NCBI GenBank assembly: GCA_002104905.1
Contig: MCFE01000821.1
Span: 1 to 33,355, forward strand
DNA: 33,355 nt
DNA from: Basidiobolus meristosporus CBS 931.73
Taxonomy: Eukaryota; Basidiobolomycota; Basidiobolomycetes; Basidiobolales; Basidiobolaceae
Direction of reading: 5' to 3'
In this document: in pieces, positions 1 to 9,526 of the stretch
Layout: each line of letters starts with the position of its first letter
Position numbering within the stretch: position 1 is the stretch's first letter
The notes under the pieces: generated by a model
Databases searched by the model: none
What the model was told of the DNA's origin: nothing
What the model saw: the letters and a program-made list of their open reading frames with translations, nothing else
Position numbers and translations under genes: made by a program

Positions 1-397
1 GAAATAGCAGGTTAGTGTTGCTATAAGGTAGCCATGCTGTATGTGAATACACCAAAAATGTTTCACTCAAGTAACTTTTTCCTCACTCCTATACTATAAA
101 GTTCAGATTGTTGTTCAATTTGTTTGGCTCTCTCAGAAGTAAATAGCTCAGCTTCCTACCTTGATGATTTTAAGTTTGCCCAATGATGGAAACCAGCTTG
201 AGCTTACCAAACCACCTATCCAATGAACTTGGAACTTATTCACATATTCTTTCACTGCAGGCTAGTAATAGTACTACATCTTCATATATCCAAGTGACTC
301 ATTGGAATCATATCTTGTGTTACAGATAGAAAACACTGTAGATCTTGTATTTGCACCTAAACTTTCCAAAACATAATCAACTCAATAATAGCATATG
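1..397. other. Left flank, no recognisable gene
   Basis: AT-rich sequence upstream of the first copia element. I see no open frame with recognisable protein similarity on either strand, no RNA gene and no clear repeat shared with the rest of the window. It ends in ATATG, the possible left target-site duplicate of the element that starts at 398. Confidence 0.5.
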
Positions 398-730
398 TGT
401 TGTAAAAACTCATAATTCCACCTAAATATTCACCTAGCTTAGTCACTTAGATCATTACCATCCAATCCTAAAGAATACTGACCAAGTTCCTTGTTGGGAT
501 TTAATTAGAATATTTACTCAGTACATGAAAGTTAGATAAGTTGTCCAAACAGCCCCAAACTTTGCACACATGCTCTTAAGACCTTCCTTAACCTATTTTA
601 TGTACTTGTTATGCCAAGACTGTGTAAAAGCATAAATACTATTTTTACATTCAACAAATCACAAAGTGAAAACCACACAATTTACATGTCCTCCCAAACC
701 ACTTCCAATATCTCCAAGACTCTTACAACA
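398..730 (+). repeat. 5' LTR of copia element 1
   Basis: About 333 bp, beginning TGTTGTAAAA and ending ACAACA (TG...CA ends). It pairs with 4710-5057, with shared blocks around CACCTAAATATTCACCTA, CCTTGTTGGGATTTA and GTTGTCCAAACAGCCCCAAA. A TATA-like CATAAATACT near 630-640 precedes the poly(A)-side segment CAACAAATCACA. It is shorter than its partner and differs from it at many sites, so the insertion is old. Confidence 0.88.
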
Positions 731-744
731 GATTATGTGCCCCA
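731..744 (+). promoter_or_regulatory. Primer-binding-site remnant (initiator tRNA-Met half)
   Basis: GATTATGTGCCC directly follows the 5' LTR. It matches 10 of 12 positions of GGTTATGAGCCC, the primer-binding site of the intact element in this window, which is complementary to the anticodon loop of initiator tRNA-Met. The two mismatches fit decay. Calling it a primer-binding site rests on position and on the comparison with the intact element. Confidence 0.65.
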
Positions 745-761
745 AACTGTCACTCTCTGCA

Positions 762-1544
762 ATGTCTACTACTGCTATTACTGGAATTCTTCCCCTCTGC
801 TGAAAAGCTGGATGGATCTAACTACCAAGTGTGGAAGGTGAAAATGAAGATGCTGCTACAAGAAAGAGGCCTTTGGGGTATTGTCATGAGAGAAGAATGC
901 CCTCCAAAAAGTATGGGAGAGGAAGTCTTAAAGTACCAGAAGAAAGAACAAAGTGCCTTTGACTGCATTTGCCATAATGTTTAAGACAAACAGCTAATTC
1001 AATGCTCAAGAGCAAAAACAGCAAAGAATGCCTGGAAGGCATTAGAAGACACCTACCAGTCATGTTCAGCTGCTAAGAAAATGTATCTGAGGCAGAAATT
1101 CTTTACTACAAGGATGCAGCCAGGAGAAGAAATGAAAAATCTAATTAATAGAAATACCCTGCTGGTGGATGAGATGGAATCTGTTGGTGTACCAACTACT
1201 GATGAGGATGTGATAGTAACCATCCTGAACAGCCTGACAGACAAGCCTCGGGCCTTGTAACAATCCTAGAGCCTAGAACTGCAGATTTGACCTTAAACTA
1301 TGTATATGGAAGGCTCCCGGATGAAGAATTAAGAAAATCAACCACCAATAAGAAGGAAGAAGAAGATGCATTAATAAGCAGTGATAACCAACAAAGGAGA
1401 TACCAAAGACCTTTCAAAGGCAATAGCAGTCTGTTTTGCAACTACTGCAAAATGAAAGGACACACATCAGATTGGTGTCTCAAAAAGAGTGATAGTCTGC
1501 AGAAAAAGCCTGAATATGGAAATGCTGCAACAACTGAAGTTTGA
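762..1544 (+). pseudogene. gag: gag pseudogene, copia element 1
   Basis: Remains of a copia Gag capsid/nucleocapsid protein. An ATG at 762 opens a short N-terminus. A one-base shift near 795 then leads into a frame reading KLDGSNYQVWKVKMKMLL, the conserved copia Gag start region (compare RFDGKNYRLWRVKMQIHL in the young element). Two in-frame TAA stops follow (981 and about 1258), with a further shift before the last segment. That segment carries the CCHC zinc knuckle CNYCKMKGHTSDWC (C-X2-C-X4-H-X4-C) used by Gag to bind genomic RNA. The frame closes with TGA at 1542-1544, directly ahead of the protease region. The similarity is unambiguous; function is lost. Confidence 0.87.
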
Positions 1545-4500
1545 CTACTCATATCTGCACTAAAGATGACCATAAAAAAGGACTCCCTGATATGGTATAT
1601 TGACTCTGGAGCATCTCAGCACTTTACATACCAAAAAGAATGTTTTACTCAATACCAATAAATTCCAATTAAGAAGGTTTTCAAGGGTGACAATAGAACA
1701 ATTAATGCAGTGGGAGAAGGAACTATCCAAGTAAGCCTTAGAGGCAGTCAGGGAAGCCATACACTGACCTTTGAAGAAGTACTCTATGTACCAGAAATAG
1801 CCAAGAACCTACTATCTGTAAGCAAGGCTACAGCAGAAGGTCTCAGTTTCTGCTTTGACAATTTTGGATGCAGGATCACTAATCAAAATGGTGCCCATAT
1901 GGCTTTGGGTATCAGAGATCAGAATCTATGCAAGTTGACTTATATCCATCATATCCAGAAGCTGACACAGGTAACTTAAATGAAGAAACACCAATGCTTT
2001 GGCACAGGAGATTTGGTCACATCAATTTTGATTATTTGCCAAAAATGATCAAAGATCAGCTAATTTCCGGAGTAAATATGCTCACCCAGCTAGTTTGGAG
2101 CACTGTGAAGCCTGCATATATGGAAACAAGCCAGACAACTGCTCAAGAGCTCTGGGTTAATCAAAACTAAGAATAATTAGATATAATTCTCTCAGATCTG
2201 TGTGGACCTATGCAAAGCTATCCTTAGGCAGGATGAAGTATTTTGTCACTTTTATTGATGATTATTAAAGATACATGTGGGTGTACTTCATGTAGAGAAA
2301 GGAAGAAGCTCTGTCTAAGCTCAAGGAGTTCAAAGCTCAGGTGGAGAGAGAAACTGGTGAATAAATCAAGTAAATGCACTCTGCCAATGGTGGAGAATAT
2401 AGCTCAGAACTCTTGATCTACTTGTGCCAAATTCATGGGATAAAGCATGAGACTACTGTACTATACTCCCCACTGCAAACTGGGGTAGCAGAATATGCAA
2501 ACAGATCAATAATTAATATAGCAAGATCTATGATTCATGATCAAAAATTATCCTATGATTTTTGGGTGGAATCAGTTGCCACAGCTGTATACCTTAAAGA
2601 TAGGAGTTATAACAGAATACTTTGTGATTCTACTCCATTTGAAGCATGGTATGGATACAGACCAGGTGCAGAACATCTAAGAATAATTGGGTGTACAGCA
2701 TATGCCAAGAAACAGCCCAGAAATCAGTCAAAAATTGAGCCAAAAAGTGTAAAATGCCTATTTTTGGGCTACTCTAATGAGAGTAAAGCATACAGACTCT
2801 ACAATACCAAAACAAAGAAGCTAATCAAGCCCAGGGATGTGTTGTTTGATGAAAATTCAAAATTTTCACAAAAAATGCCATCAGATTATAACAAAAATAT
2901 GTTACCAAGTCCACTAATTGTCAGAATTGAATCAGAGCACAACAACAAAATTTTTTTCACTCCAGAGAACTCTGCAACAGTGGCTCAGCCTGAGTCAGTG
3001 CCCAGGAATATCCCACAAGTGATCAGTCTGGTATCAAATGCCTGGAGATCCAACCACACATGAAATAGCCCAAACTACAATATCACCAAGGGTACAAACT
3101 TAGTCTATGCCTATTCAGTCCATATTGCTGCACCCCTGACTGTAAAAGAGACCCTAAATAGCCCTCAGAAAAGGTTCTGGAGATCTGCAATGATTGGGGA
3201 ATATTAGGTCCTAATGGAAAATCAAATTTGGGACTAAGTCCATTACCAATCAACCAAAAATCAATTGGATGCACATGGGTCTTTAAGACAAAATATAAGG
3301 CTGATGATACAGTTGAAAGATAAAAAGCAAGACTTGTGGCTAAAGTATACTCTCAAACAAAAGGACTTGACAATACTGAGACCTTTGCTTTGGTAGCCAA
3401 GTTTAATTCCATCCAATTAAAGTTGGCTATTGCAGCCAAATATAAGTTTTTTACTCATCAAATGGATGTAAAAGCTGCTTTTTGAATGGAGAACTTGATG
3501 AGGACATGTATATGGACCAGCCTGATGGGTTTGTTGACCAAGATAACCCCCATTTGGTCTGCAAGCTCAAAAAAGTCTTCATATGGTCTTAAACAATCAT
3601 CAAGAGCCTGGAATTGCAAGATAGATTCTTTTTTAGAATCTTTGAGTTTCAAAGGGAGTAATATTCACTATAGTATATACTGTAAGCCAGAAAGAGTAAA
3701 TCCAGTTCTATTAGCTCTATATGTGGATGAACTTATTATATCCACCAATAACCTCTGAACATTGGCAAAGAATAAATCCAGCCCATCTGAGGAGTTTAAG
3801 ATGTCTGATCTAGGAGAGCTCAGTTACTACTCAGGGATAAAGTTCTCCATAGACAAAAGTACAATACTATCACCCTAACACAGTCCAAGTATATCCAAGA
3901 TATACTCAAGAAGTACCAAATGGAAGACTGAAAACCAGCAGCTACCCTAATGGAGACAAACCTTAACTTGGTCAAAACTCAACCAAATCAAGAGAGCTTG
4001 GTGCCATCTGAAAGCCCTGACTTTCCTTATCAATCTATGGTCAGCAGTCTGATGTATATCAAGCTTGGAATATGTGCAGGTATCTCATATTCAGTGGGAG
4101 TTGTCAGCCAGCATAACTGGAACAATAGATCTGATCATATTGCAGTAGTTAAGCGGATATTTAGATACCTAAAAGGAACTGCTGATATCTGCTTAAGATA
4201 CACCTTTCAGGATTCAGAACAGGATCTTGTGGGATACTCTGATGCTGATTGGGGACAAAGTTTGGAGACAGAAGATCCACTGCAGGGTACACCTTTATTG
4301 ATTATAAAGGAGCAATTTCATGGAATTCAAGAAAGCAACCAACTGTTGCACTTTCCACCACAGAGGCAGAGTATATGGCAGCCTGTGAAGCTACAAAAGA
4401 AGCAATGTGTCTAAGAAAGCTTTTCACAGAGTTAGGCCTATGTCAAAAAATGCCTATGAATTTATTTCAAGATAATTAAGGATGTATACAATTAGGTAGA

Positions 4501-4677
4501 AGTCCAACTTTTCATGCTGGAACCAAGCACATAGATATTGCACATCATTTCATACCTGAAGCTATAGAGAATAATTCAGATAGCTTAGTTTACTGTCCTT
4601 CAGATGAAATGATTGCAGACATATTTACCAAACCATTAGCTACAGACAAGTTTGAATATCTTAGGTCAAAACTATGA
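1545..4677 (+). pseudogene. pol: pol pseudogene (PR-IN-RT-RH), copia element 1
   Basis: Decayed copia polyprotein. In order: protease motif WYIDSGASQH near 1594; the GAG-pre-integrase block with LYVPEIAKNLLSVSKA near 1780 and LWHRRFGHI near 2000; an integrase remnant with SDLCGPM near 2190 and a long open stretch 2374-3063 (SANGGEY, then NRSIINIARSM, FEAWYGYRPGAEHLRIIGC); RT from about 3260 ([20 protein letters not shown] near 3460, YGLKQSSRAW, and an active-site box reading YVDE near 3720 instead of YVDD); RNase H near 4225-4430 (YSDADWG, then [17 protein letters not shown] after a frameshift near 4255); and the C-terminal block HIDIAHHF...ADIFTKPLA ending at TGA 4675-4677. At least ten stops or frameshifts are visible. 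Confidence 0.88.
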
Positions 4678-4709
4678 CTAGTCAGTAAGAACATTTAGCT
4701 GAGTGGGAG

Positions 4710-5057
4710 TGTTGTAAAATTAGATTTCCACCTAAATATTCACCTAACTTAGTCACTTAGATCATTACCTTACAATCCTAAGGAACACTGACCAAATTCC
4801 TTGTTGGGATTTACTTAAAATATTTCCACCAAAATACCAGGTACCCAGAATATGAAAATTCTCAAAGTTGTCCAAACAGCCCCAAACTCTTTGCACATCT
4901 TCTTAGGATCTCTCTTAACCTATTCTACATGTTTATTATGCCAAGACCATGTAAAAGTATAAATACTACTTTTACATTCAATAAATCATTAAGTTAAAAC
5001 CACATAACTTACTTGTCCTCCCAAATCACTTCCAATTTCTCCAAGAATCTTACAATA
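4710..5057 (+). repeat. 3' LTR of copia element 1
   Basis: About 348 bp, starting TGTTGTAAAA immediately after the purine tract GAGTGGGAG (4701-4709) and ending TACAATA, a decayed version of the ACAACA end of the 5' LTR. A promoter module GTATAAATAC and the poly(A) signal AATAAA (around 4980) are visible. It is longer than the 5' LTR by about 15 bases around 4820-4850. Confidence 0.88.
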
Positions 5058-5088
5058 GTATGGTCTTGGTCTTTCCTGCCAAAGCATA

Positions 5089-5340
5089 TTGTTGGGGTTT
5101 GCTCAGATATTCTTTCTATGATGTCAAGCAATTATAACACAGGAACCTGATAAGCTGTCTAAAGCACCCAAACATTGTGTGCTTGTTCTCAACACTTTTC
5201 CAAGAATATCTTAGGTGCTTTTCTTGCCTAAATCATGTCAGGGTACAAATATTCCATACATCTGGTAAATTTCTTAGGGACAGCTGTTGCAAAATCTCAG
5301 AGAATATTGGAAGCAATTTAGAGAACCAGAAAAATTGTCA
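5089..5340 (+). repeat. Possible diverged LTR remnant
   Basis: The segment from TTGTTGGGGTTTGC follows the internal order of copia element 1's LTR: TTGGGRTTT, then AGCTGTCTAAAGCACCCAAAC against AGTTGTCCAAACAGCCCCAAAC, then CTTGCC-AAATCATGT followed by GTACAAATATT against TATAAATACT. No clean ends or target duplication can be assigned. It may be an old LTR of a sister family, or chance colinearity in AT-rich DNA. Confidence 0.3.
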
Positions 5341-5387
5341 GAAACTTACTTGTTGCTATATTGAGTTCAAACATAGTATTTACAATC

Positions 5388-5885
5388 CTATGAGAAACTG
5401 TTTGTGCGTGCAGGTGTATCCAATCCTAACCAGCCATCAGGATCCTGCAATGAGGCCTTTATAATGACAGCAGCTTTAAATTCTTGATCCTCTTTACAAT
5501 CTTGTGGTAGGGTTGTGACAATATTATGCTGATATGATACTAAGTAAAGTAATAAATTTGAGGGTTTTTGATGGTTAATTTGCAGTGCTTATATAGCATT
5601 CAGATGGTCATAAAGTAGTCTACATTTATTTGACCAGACTTAACCAGCACATTCATGAGGTTGCCTTGTATGGTGAAAGCTCAGCAGTATTCTGACAGCC
5701 TTGATGTGGACTGCTGTTGGTATTCTTATGGCAGTGTTGCAACCTACAGCTAGTACTGTATAATACCAGCATATCAGTTTACCAAATGGTATTTCCTTTT
5801 TCTACCTCCCCTTGTGCCATTCATAAATTTCACTGTAGAACCATGCCCCATTATTTGCTCACTCACTACTATCATACCGTATGAG
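5388..5885 (-). pseudogene. CACTA-like transposon, 3'-end fragment 1
   Basis: A short piece of the end of the transposase-side arm of the CACTA-like family. It begins at the left with CTATGAGAAACTG, a degenerate form of the family terminus, then a stretch equivalent to the sequence beside the terminus in the copies at 5886 and 20059 (reverse strand GGATCCTGATGGCTGG). Read on the reverse strand it is colinear with those copies (GCCATCAAGGCTGTCAG-like blocks, CACCATAC). No coding potential remains. Confidence 0.5.
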
Positions 5886-6788
5886 AAATAATTTGGTTCC
5901 ACATGTGGATCCAATCCGGATTACTCATTGAGATCCCATAATGAGGCCATTATAATGCCTGCAGCTTGGATTTATTGACCCTTTGCATGATCCTATAACA
6001 GGATTGTGACAGTGTTTTGCTGAATCTACTGATATATTTATAAATAAACCTTATAGTATTCAAGCAGTCCTTTGATGGGTGTTCAATGGCATTTGCATGG
6101 CTCTCTAGCAGACTACACTTATTTGAGTGGATCCAAACAGCAAGTGCACCCAATTACTATATAGGGAGAAAAATTTAATGGTATTTTGATGGCCTTATAA
6201 CAGACATCTGTTGGCACTATAATGGCCATATGGCAGCCTACAACTATTACTGTACAATGCTAGCATACCAACTTATTGAATGGTATTTGTCTCTGCTACC
6301 TCCACTTGTGCCATTCATATATACCATTGTACAATCACCCCAGTTTATTTGCTGACCTACTACTACCATGGGTTTTCCATATATAGATCAAGCTAAAAAA
6401 CACTACAGCCTTCTGCTCAGTAACCTCTACCTACATGCACACCCACTGCAACTGACACACTTCTACCACCTCAACTTTATGACATTTCAATGTTATACTT
6501 GCTAAGTTGCCATATATGTTGCATTGCAGGTAACACATACATCTTGCAAATATATGCTTGGTTACCCCCCCACTTTTGCCATGAATATCTCTTGAGTATT
6601 TACAAAATACCTATTGGTACTTAGCCCATAGATTCCTTCTGCCTGCTGGGTTTTAGTTCTCCTCATATGTGGACTCCAGTTCTTGTTTTGTAAACTCAAT
6701 ATCAAAAGGTGTGGATATTGGTTTGTAACAAAGAGATACCCACCATACTTTGCTAAGTTGTCCTGATAGTAGCTAGTTGCTTATTATG
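5886..6788 (-). pseudogene. CACTA-like transposon, 3'-end fragment 2
   Basis: Second, longer fragment of the same arm, reverse oriented. It starts near TATGAGAAATAATTTGG (decayed terminus). On the reverse strand it runs parallel to 9527-10430 and 18800-20059: the stretches CTTGCAAATATATGCTTGGTT, GCCATGAATATCTC and GATATTGGTTTGTAACAAAGAGATACC have counterparts in all three. It encodes only stop-ridden remains of the C-terminal transposase region. It ends abruptly at 6788, where a gene B terminus of the same family begins, so two partial copies are joined head-to-tail. Confidence 0.55.
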
Positions 6789-8403
6789 CACTATGAAAAA
6801 TGATTGTGACAATCCTGTCAAAAGACCATCACAAAATTAAAGTCCTCCAACTAAGGGGTATTGATCATGTTAGGACACTATGCAAAGACTGCTGAAAAAT
6901 AAATGCGCCTCAGATTTCACAGAAAGCTTAGTGACAATATTTCACTACAACAATACAAAAGTGGCTTTTGATTAGTCCTCTGCCAATTCTGGCACTTTTT
7001 GATCCCCAACACTCAATCACCTCCTACACTTGAGTACATTGATTGGCTATTGCCTCTTTTTCACACACTTCACTTTCTGACTTAACTAGTTCATTAAGTA
7101 TTTCTGCTGAGATGCCCTTTTCCATTACTTTGGCAGGAACCCTGCAGCTTTATGCCTCTGTTCATTCACTGGTTCCCATACATTCTGTTTGTCAGCCAGC
7201 ACTGCAAGGTCTAGCACCTCATCTGCCAGCCTTTGCAATAAATCCTTGCAATATTCAAGTGAGTTTTCTTGAGCACTGCTCTTGAAGAAGTGCTCCAACC
7301 TCTTGGTGTGCCTATTGATGCTCCAAATTCCACAGTAGGCATTGTCATAGTTTTTGGAGTTCTTAACATTGTTGCTTGGTCTGTTAGTGGGATCTTTACT
7401 CTGTCTATATTGGAGTATGTGGAGGCAGTTGTTGACAAATTGCTTTTTGCTGCAAGCACATCAATCTCACAATAGTATTGCTCAACAGGCTGCACTTTGA
7501 AAACTTGAGAAAACAGCTGATGTCATGTTTGTAATTCTTCTTGGCTATAATTGGAGTCAGCCTGTTCTGAGCTGATGGCATTGATTGATGAGACCTGCAG
7601 CTTTTTCCTCATGCCTCCCTCTCTCTGCCTTTGGTAGACCTTTTTCTCTTAACCTTTACCACTGCCAAGTCTCTCACTGCTGCTCTAACTGAGTGCTTCT
7701 TATATTGTACTGTAGTTTCTCCTTGATGATTGCTGCACTGGTGCATCTGTTTTTGCCTGCTTGTCCCTTGCTGGCACTCTCCCAGCAACCTGATGTTTCC
7801 TTGCCACTTGCTTGAAGCTATTGGCCCTGTCTGTGATGGGCTCCTGAGAAAGCCACAGGTTTTCATCATTGCTGAGTCCTTAACTACTGCTGTAACCAAG
7901 TTCCACTTGTATTGTACTTTGTTTTCTCCTTGTTGATTGCTGCATTGGTACATCCATTTTGCCTGCTTGTCCCATGCTGGCACTCTCTGGCAACCTGAAG
8001 CTTCTTTGCAACTTGTTAGGAATTCCAGCCCTGCTTGTGATGTGCTCCTGGAAAAGCTGCTGGTTTCATCACTGTCAAGTTCTTAACTGCTACTGTGACT
8101 GAGTGCTTCTTGCATTGAACTACACTTTGTCCTGGATGAATGCTGCACTGATGCATCTGTATATAGCTGCCTGTCCCTTACTGGCACTTTTCTGACTACC
8201 TGAAATTTATTTGCTGTTTGTTAGGAGCTTTCAGCCCTGCTTATAATGAGCTCTTCAGGAAGCTGCTGGTCTTTAGTTTTGGATGTTGCCCTGCTTGTTG
8301 TACTGAATGTCAAAGCAAGCTATTGTCCAATTGCACTTCTGCTGCTGTCATATATGGGTTTTAGTTGGGAACCAGACAGCCTTGTATTACTCTTTGGAGG
8401 CAT
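6789..8403 (-). pseudogene. Gene B, copy 1, of the CACTA-like element (unknown accessory protein)
   Basis: Reverse-strand gene starting at ATG 8403 (MPPKSNTRLSGSQ, matching MLPTNKAKLSGSQ in copy 2). I do not recognise the product. Visible parts: a Ser/Gln/Arg-rich start; about three tandem modules of roughly 207 bp (69 aa) between 8280 and 7662 with recurring QCSNHQGET.VQYKKHS..AAVRDLAVVK; a Lys/Arg-rich stretch (VKVKRKRSTKGR) at 7611-7660; then a second module with IPLTD, RTPKT...MPTVEF and ARIYCKG at 7211-7495; and a tail KSESEVCEKEEANQCTQ near 7030-7090. The downstream end reads CACTATGAAAAATGATTG at 6789, like the family terminus. Copy 2 has about 0.8 kb more between the start region and the 69-aa modules. 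Stops and shifts are present. It may be a DNA-binding accessory protein comparable to En/Spm TnpA, but that is inference. Confidence 0.5.
7662..8280 (-). repeat. Tandem repeat of about 207 bp, three units, inside gene B copy 1
   Basis: Units start near 7662, 7875 and 8082. Each carries an ACTGAGTGCTTCTT-like start, TTGTACT..TTTCTCCTTG, ATTGCTGCA(C/T)TGGT, GCCTGCTTGTCCC and CTGGCACTCT in the same order. The period is a multiple of three and the modules align as protein on the reverse strand, so the array is coding in origin. The same unit is present twice at about 25183-25600. Confidence 0.75.
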
Positions 8404-8640
8404 ATATATGAAAGTGAGCTAAACTAAAGGGGAAATAGTATTACACATTTAAATATGTGTTGTGCCAAAACTTTGTATTTCATGCTTACTATGACAGGTC
8501 ATCAATAAATCTTACATTCATCTAGATGTCATGTCTCAGATACAAGACTGTCTTAAACTCACATCAGTATTGACAAAAAAGTGATATAATAGCTTTACAT
8601 TGTTGAGTGTCTAAATGTTTGCCTAATGGAGAAGGCTACC
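8404..8640. promoter_or_regulatory. Divergent spacer between gene B and the Tnp2-like gene
   Basis: Non-coding sequence between the leftward gene B start (8403) and the rightward Tnp2-like reading region (from about 8641). The corresponding spacer recurs at 27281-27520 and, on the transposase side only, at about 12500-12600 in reverse. Conserved blocks are GCTTACTATG(A/G)CAGGT, AAGACTGTCTT and TTGCTGAGTRTC-like sequence, followed by TTTGCC..ATGGAGAAG. It probably holds both promoters; no individual promoter element can be assigned with confidence. Confidence 0.45.
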
Positions 8641-9425
8641 TTGATTTAACACTGCAAGAGAAGAGAGAAAAGACTATGTGGCTATTGTAACAAGCCTCTC
8701 AGCCATGAGGCATGCTGGCAGCATAGGAAGTATTAGAAGGATCACAAACAGTATTTTGCCACACTAGTTATATTTGGCTATTTAATGGTCACTACTGTAC
8801 CAAAAATATCTTGCCAGCTACTTGATACTTCATTATTGGAGCCCAGCCATACTTACCACCTTGCACAAACTGAGTCTGGTGAGATTGTAATACCTTTAGG
8901 CTCACCCCAACCTTCTAATATGGCATGCGGAGTGATAGCTCTGAAAAAAAGGCTCACTGCTAGATTGTAAACATATCTTCCCTAACAACAGTACCCTGCA
9001 TAAGCCTGGCCAAGTCCCAGTATACAATGAGACAACATCTGCCAGGTGTCCAACTTATCAGAAACCAACCACCATTGGAGAAGAAGCATGAAGTACCACA
9101 TTTGGTATCACTCAAGTGCAAACATTTTCTATAGATTCAAGGGCAAATATTACATACTAGTCAGAAGCAAGAGCTACTTTGAAAGTTTGTATGGCCATAC
9201 CTTTGCCTTAGCACTTGAGTATATTCTCATTAAACAAGTACTCTGCCAGAAAATCCTGCTGGCCACTAATTCTCATCAACCTTAATCTGCTGCCTATCTT
9301 ATGGTATCAAAGCAGAAATCTGATGGTAGTCTCACTGGTATCTGGGCCTAAATCATACTTCAACACAGACAGCTACCAGTTTCTATTGTAGGATGAACTT
9401 TGTATGCATTGTGCTGGGCTGCTAA
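8641..9425 (+). pseudogene. Tnp2-like transposase, N-terminal fragment (CACTA-like copy 1)
   Basis: Reads CGYCNKPLSHEACWQHRK near 8675-8730, a C-X2-C...H zinc-finger-like start resembling the N-termini of fungal Tnp2-like transposases, then an open stretch to 8970 (MVTTVPKISCQLLDTS, SGEIVIPLGSPQPSN). The same region is on the reverse strand at about 12180-12500 (CGYCSKPLSHET). Near 9315-9370 it again matches the reverse-strand copy (TCTGATGGTAGTCTCAYTGG then TATCTGGGCC at both loci), so most of the middle of the gene is missing here. The fragment stops at about 9425, where a reverse-oriented piece of the same family begins. Confidence 0.5.
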
Positions 9426-9526
9426 TAAACCCCAGATTTCACCAAAAGCTTAGTAAGAATTTTTGGTCAAATCAATAAATAAGTGGTTTTTGATTGGTTC
9501 ACTGCTGTTCTTTCACTTTCAATCCC
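9426..9526 (-). repeat. Gene B-side terminal fragment of the CACTA-like element
   Basis: Contains CCCCAGATTTCACCAAAAGCTTAGT and GTGGTTTTTGATTGGTTC. The same sequence occurs at 6900-6985 and 23785-23870 and, inverted, at 20755-20830. In those places it lies beyond the end of gene B towards the element terminus, so this short piece marks a rearranged junction. Confidence 0.55.

Larger units (their letters stand above)
398..5057 (+). mobile_element. Degenerate Ty1/copia retrotransposon (copia element 1)
   Basis: A full-length but broken Ty1/copia element of about 4.66 kb. Order seen: 5' LTR (398-730), primer-binding-site remnant, gag with a CCHC knuckle, protease with a DSGA motif, integrase, reverse transcriptase, RNase H, a short polypurine tract at 4701-4709 and the 3' LTR (4710-5057). 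The protease-integrase-RT order is diagnostic for Ty1/copia. The flanking pentamers are ATATG on the left and GTATG on the right, a plausible 5-bp target duplication with one substitution. Many stops and frameshifts make it non-coding. It is related to but clearly diverged from the young element at 28170-32855. Confidence 0.9.

Noticed and set aside
393-5062. Perfect target duplication for copia element 1
   Set aside because: The pentamers ATATG and GTATG differ at one base; it is accepted only as a decayed duplication.
7643-8280. CRISPR-like or satellite array
   Set aside because: The units are about 207 bp without unique spacers, are multiples of three, and are conserved as protein within a transposon gene.
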